From Megamerina dolium (taxonomy: Eukaryota; Arthropoda; Insecta; Diptera; Megamerinidae): DNA of 64,000 bases. Location of the stretch: positions 35,398,055-35,462,054 of the forward strand of contig OY978529.1 in NCBI GenBank assembly GCA_963854835.1, in the 5' to 3' direction. A program made the translations under genes and the position numbers. Each line of letters starts with the position of its first letter. The stretch's first letter is position 1. A model generated the notes under the pieces. That model was not told the origin of the DNA and made no database searches. It saw only the letters and a program-made list of their open reading frames with translations. This document shows positions 60,741 to 64,000 of this stretch, piece after piece.

Positions 60741-62653
60741 TGAACTATACAAAAAAAAAAAAAAAAATGTCTATGTGAGTTGCGTTCGATCTTCGATCAT
60801 GATCAAAAACGCCGATCGAACGAATTTTCAACGAAATTCCATTGTGATTTCTTCTCTTTTTTTTGCCGTCTGAACCTTTGTGGTGAAACCAGCCTTTTCT
60901 GTTGTTGTTTAGTACTCACGACCTGCATGAAATTAATAAGATTTTTTCAAATTATTGTTTAGTCGCCAAAAAAGGTAAAGAAAAAAAAACAAATGCAAAA
61001 TACTTACAATTTCAGAAATTTTCACATACTACGCTCATTTGATTCGAAAGTTATTTCTGTTCACAATTAAAAATATAAAAAGCATTCATCATTGTTTTTT
61101 GATCATCAAAAATACTCAAATTCAATTGGAATTTATTTTCGAAAATATATGAAATTGAAATGTAAAAAGTGAAATTAGTTTTATTACTCATTTCTCACTT
61201 GAAAATGAAATGTGAATGAATCCATCTGAATGTTATTTTTTTCATTGGAATTTCTGTTTGTAGCGCATTCAAATTCATTCGAAATTGATTTTCGAAAGCG
61301 TATGAAATTGATGTGTGAAATGTTTAATTCATTTCAATACTTATTTGAGTCGAAAGTGAATAGATTTTGCTGATTTCTTGTATATTTGAACAATTTATTA
61401 GCAAATCCATGTTAGCGTGAGAGTGAAAAATGTTTTATTTCTGGCAAAATGATGTTCATGTGAATCTCACAATAAGCCTGAATATTTTCGAGATTGTTTT
61501 TTTTTTTAGTGCAAATATCCTATATTTATGGCAAAGAAATTTAAGTCTGAATTTAAGCTCAACTACTGCAAAATTTCTTCAAATGTTACAATCAGCTTCA
61601 TGTATTTTATTTTATTTTTGTGTGACATACTCATAACAGTAATATAATCATGATATTAATTCACTTGATTAAATATTATGCGATCGTTAAGATCATATCA
61701 TCGATAATACTTTATATACAGTCGAGGACAAAAGTACAGCTTTTGTGGTGATTGTTTCAATTTTTTGTAAGTAGATCAATAGTATTTTGAGATTATATAA
61801 TTGACAGACTGCTGAAATAAAGATGAAACGGATAGAATATCGTGTAAGATTGTTGTTACCTTTTAATGGTCAACTTTAGAAAAGATTGCCGAATGAAGAT
61901 ACTCGAATATTGCTTCCACAATTGAATTAATATTTAAATTCAAAATAAGATTTTTGCTGAATGACATAATGCCATAAAAACATATATAAAAAAAAAAAAA
62001 TAAATTATTTCTGTCAATAAAATACAAATTGTTATTTTAAAACTACTACCGTAAAATGATTGTTTTGTTATGAAACTCCCCAATTAAGAATTTGTTCCTA
62101 TTTTATCAAAGTTGCTTAAGAGTTTTCGATCAAAACTCACTGGCTCGTAGTTATAATGAATATTAAGCTGCAACTTTAGAGGCGACTTGTTTGACATATA
62201 CAAAAATTCTGTCAAAAATACACAGAGTTGTATTTAAGAAGAATTACGAACTCTTAATTAAATCTACACTAAAGTAACGAAATAATGATGGAATAAAAAT
62301 ATCGGAAATGTTTCGAATTATACTTTCGATTGAAATTGTTTTGACAGACAATTGATCCAAAAATTAAAATACAGCCTATAGTAGGAATGGGCCATTTCGA
62401 TCGAAAGTGATATTGAGAATATGTCAGTATATAAAGAAAATTATCATATTGGCCGTCTGCTTTCCTTCGACTGTATTGTATTCGTATGTATGATCACATC
62501 GTAATATAGAATAGAGTGAATTATTTACAATATATACACAAAAAATTTATATCTCAACAACAATGATGATGCAAAACGACGAAATACTAACAAACAAAGA
62601 AACAACCAATAAAAAAACAAAAAATACAATAATGCAATACAAGTATATAGTAG

Positions 62654-62701
<48 letters not shown>

Positions 62702-63080
62702 ATATATATATACAATACAATACATATAATCTATAGCAACCATTGAAATTAGTTTAATACAATATACACATACATACATAAATACATACACATACACACC
62801 ATACAATATTATACATATATATATAATACAATATATATAAATTAAAGTAAATAAACAAATAAATAAACGAAAACAATGAATAAAATATTATATAGAATAT
62901 TTATTAAAAATTAAATGAAAAAAAAAATTATGAAATTAAATAAAAACATGAATATAATACAAATACCTACAAGCGTTAAGTTTTAATTTATTTAAAGAAA
63001 AATAAAAATGAAGCAACAATTTAAAAACCAATAACATAATCAATATAATTCAAAAACAACAAATAATAAATACAAAAATC
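60741..63080. other. AT-rich spacer with a long (TA)n tract
   Basis: (TA)n at about 62656-62711, roughly 28 units with one interruption. Three blocks of gaaattgattttcgaaa(g) type recur at 61120-61310. No gene supported. Confidence 0.45.
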
Positions 63081-63084
63081 TCCT

Positions 63085-64000
63085 TACAGTCGGCTGGGGC
63101 CGACCAAACTATACCCTGCATATGTAGATTTATATATAAAAAGTTTACTCGAATATCCAACTTTTCTTTTATTTCCACTTTTCGAGAAACAATTTTTGCA
63201 TATACTACTAATTTACACCCGAAATATGGTTGACTTTGACGAAGTAAAGGGATTTTAAGATAATTCCGAGGCTTAGTATGGGAGCTATATAAAAAGTGGG
63301 CGTGGCTTACCACTTTCTAGTAAATCCAATTAATTTTTCAATGTTAATCCACACCTTAAATTTGGTGTCCTACGTTGAATAGTTTCTAAGTTATGGTGGT
63401 TAACATTTTTGTTTAATTTCCTCAACTTTGTATGGGAGCCCCAATAAGAAGTGGGCGTGGTACGCTGATTTTTCGCCAGATTATTTCCGACTACGATATT
63501 AATTTAAGTGTCAATTATGGTTATTGTAGACATAAGATTGCCTAAGAGACAGCTGTTTCAATTTAAAATTTGTATGGGGGCTACGATAAACACTGGGCGT
63601 GGTGCGCCCATTTTCTGCGAGCCTATTTGCTCGTACAATACTAATCTATACCTTAAATCTCGTTGTCCTACGCTAAATGGTTTGTAAGTTACGGAGGTTA
63701 AAAGTTTTAGTTTAATTCCCTTGACTTCGTATGGGAGACTCATGAAGGAGTGGGCGTGGCACGCTGATTATCTGCCACATTTTTGCCGACTACGATATTA
63801 ATCTAAGTGTCAATTATGGTTATTCTAGACAGAAGATTGTAGAAGTTACAGCAGTTTCAATTTAAAATTTGTATGGGGGCTACGATAAACAGTGGGCGTG
63901 GTTGGCCCATTTTCTGTGAGCCTAGTTGCTCGTACAATACTAATCCACACCTTAAATCTCGTTATTTTACGCTGAATAGTTTGCAAGTTATAACCGGTAA
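63085..64000 (+). repeat. 299-bp higher-order repeat made of two subunits, open at right edge
   Basis: The (g)tgggcgtgg anchor occurs at 63296, 63451, 63593, 63750 and 63892: alternating spacings of 155, 142, 157, 142. A-type and B-type subunits each recur at exactly 299 bp (63451/63750 and 63593/63892). The left boundary begins with cagtcggctggggccgacca then aactataccctgcatatgta, a motif I associate with fly transposon-linked repeats. The array continues beyond the window. Confidence 0.85.

Noticed and set aside
62525..62806. Tyr/Ile-rich 93-codon open frame on the minus strand
   Set aside because: Entirely a product of (TA)n and TACATA repeats.

Overview
The window is nuclear DNA of a higher fly (Brachycera), most plausibly a tephritid fruit fly. 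The two real genes I could reconstruct exon by exon encode proteins very close to Drosophila Liprin-alpha and Homer. Introns are short, non-coding DNA is AT-rich, and microsatellites and insect-type transposon relics are dense. One relic is a mariner-superfamily element with DD41D spacing, the spacing reported for the rosa element of Ceratitis rosa. I see no bacterial, viral or organellar block.

Layout. 0-38.9 kb is almost entirely non-coding or transposon-derived. It holds one plausible low-complexity coding exon at the left edge (minus strand, 1062-1696), a broken uncharacterised repeat protein (2.4-3.15 kb), the rosa-like element (5.23-6.40 kb), two other mariner relics (8.3-8.9 and 11.6-12.3 kb), five LINE relics, copies of one tRNA-derived SINE family, several MITE or foldback elements, and three families of tandem or dispersed non-coding repeats. 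38.9-49.7 kb is Liprin-alpha on the minus strand: 17 coding exons, 1195 codons, with every splice phase consistent. It carries a 10-unit 153-bp tandem array in intron 15 and a LINE relic plus a SINE in intron 13. 49.8-54.8 kb is the shared upstream region, which contains a decayed repeat cluster. 54.8-56.9 kb is homer on the plus strand: 7 coding exons, 402 codons, followed by an unusual open terminal exon (56.98-57.57 kb) that could be a 3' UTR exon or an alternative C-terminus. 58.7-60.8 kb holds a LINE relic and a mariner relic. 63.1-64 kb holds a 299-bp higher-order repeat that runs off the right edge.

How the genes relate. Liprin-alpha organises presynaptic active zones and carries motor cargo. 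Homer is a postsynaptic EVH1 scaffold. Here they are divergently transcribed from one roughly 5.1 kb intergenic region. Nothing resembling a new enzymatic system is visible. The most unusual content is the open terminal exon of homer and the set of interrelated non-coding tandem families with exact periods of 83, 153 and 299 bp and a looser period of about 160 bp.
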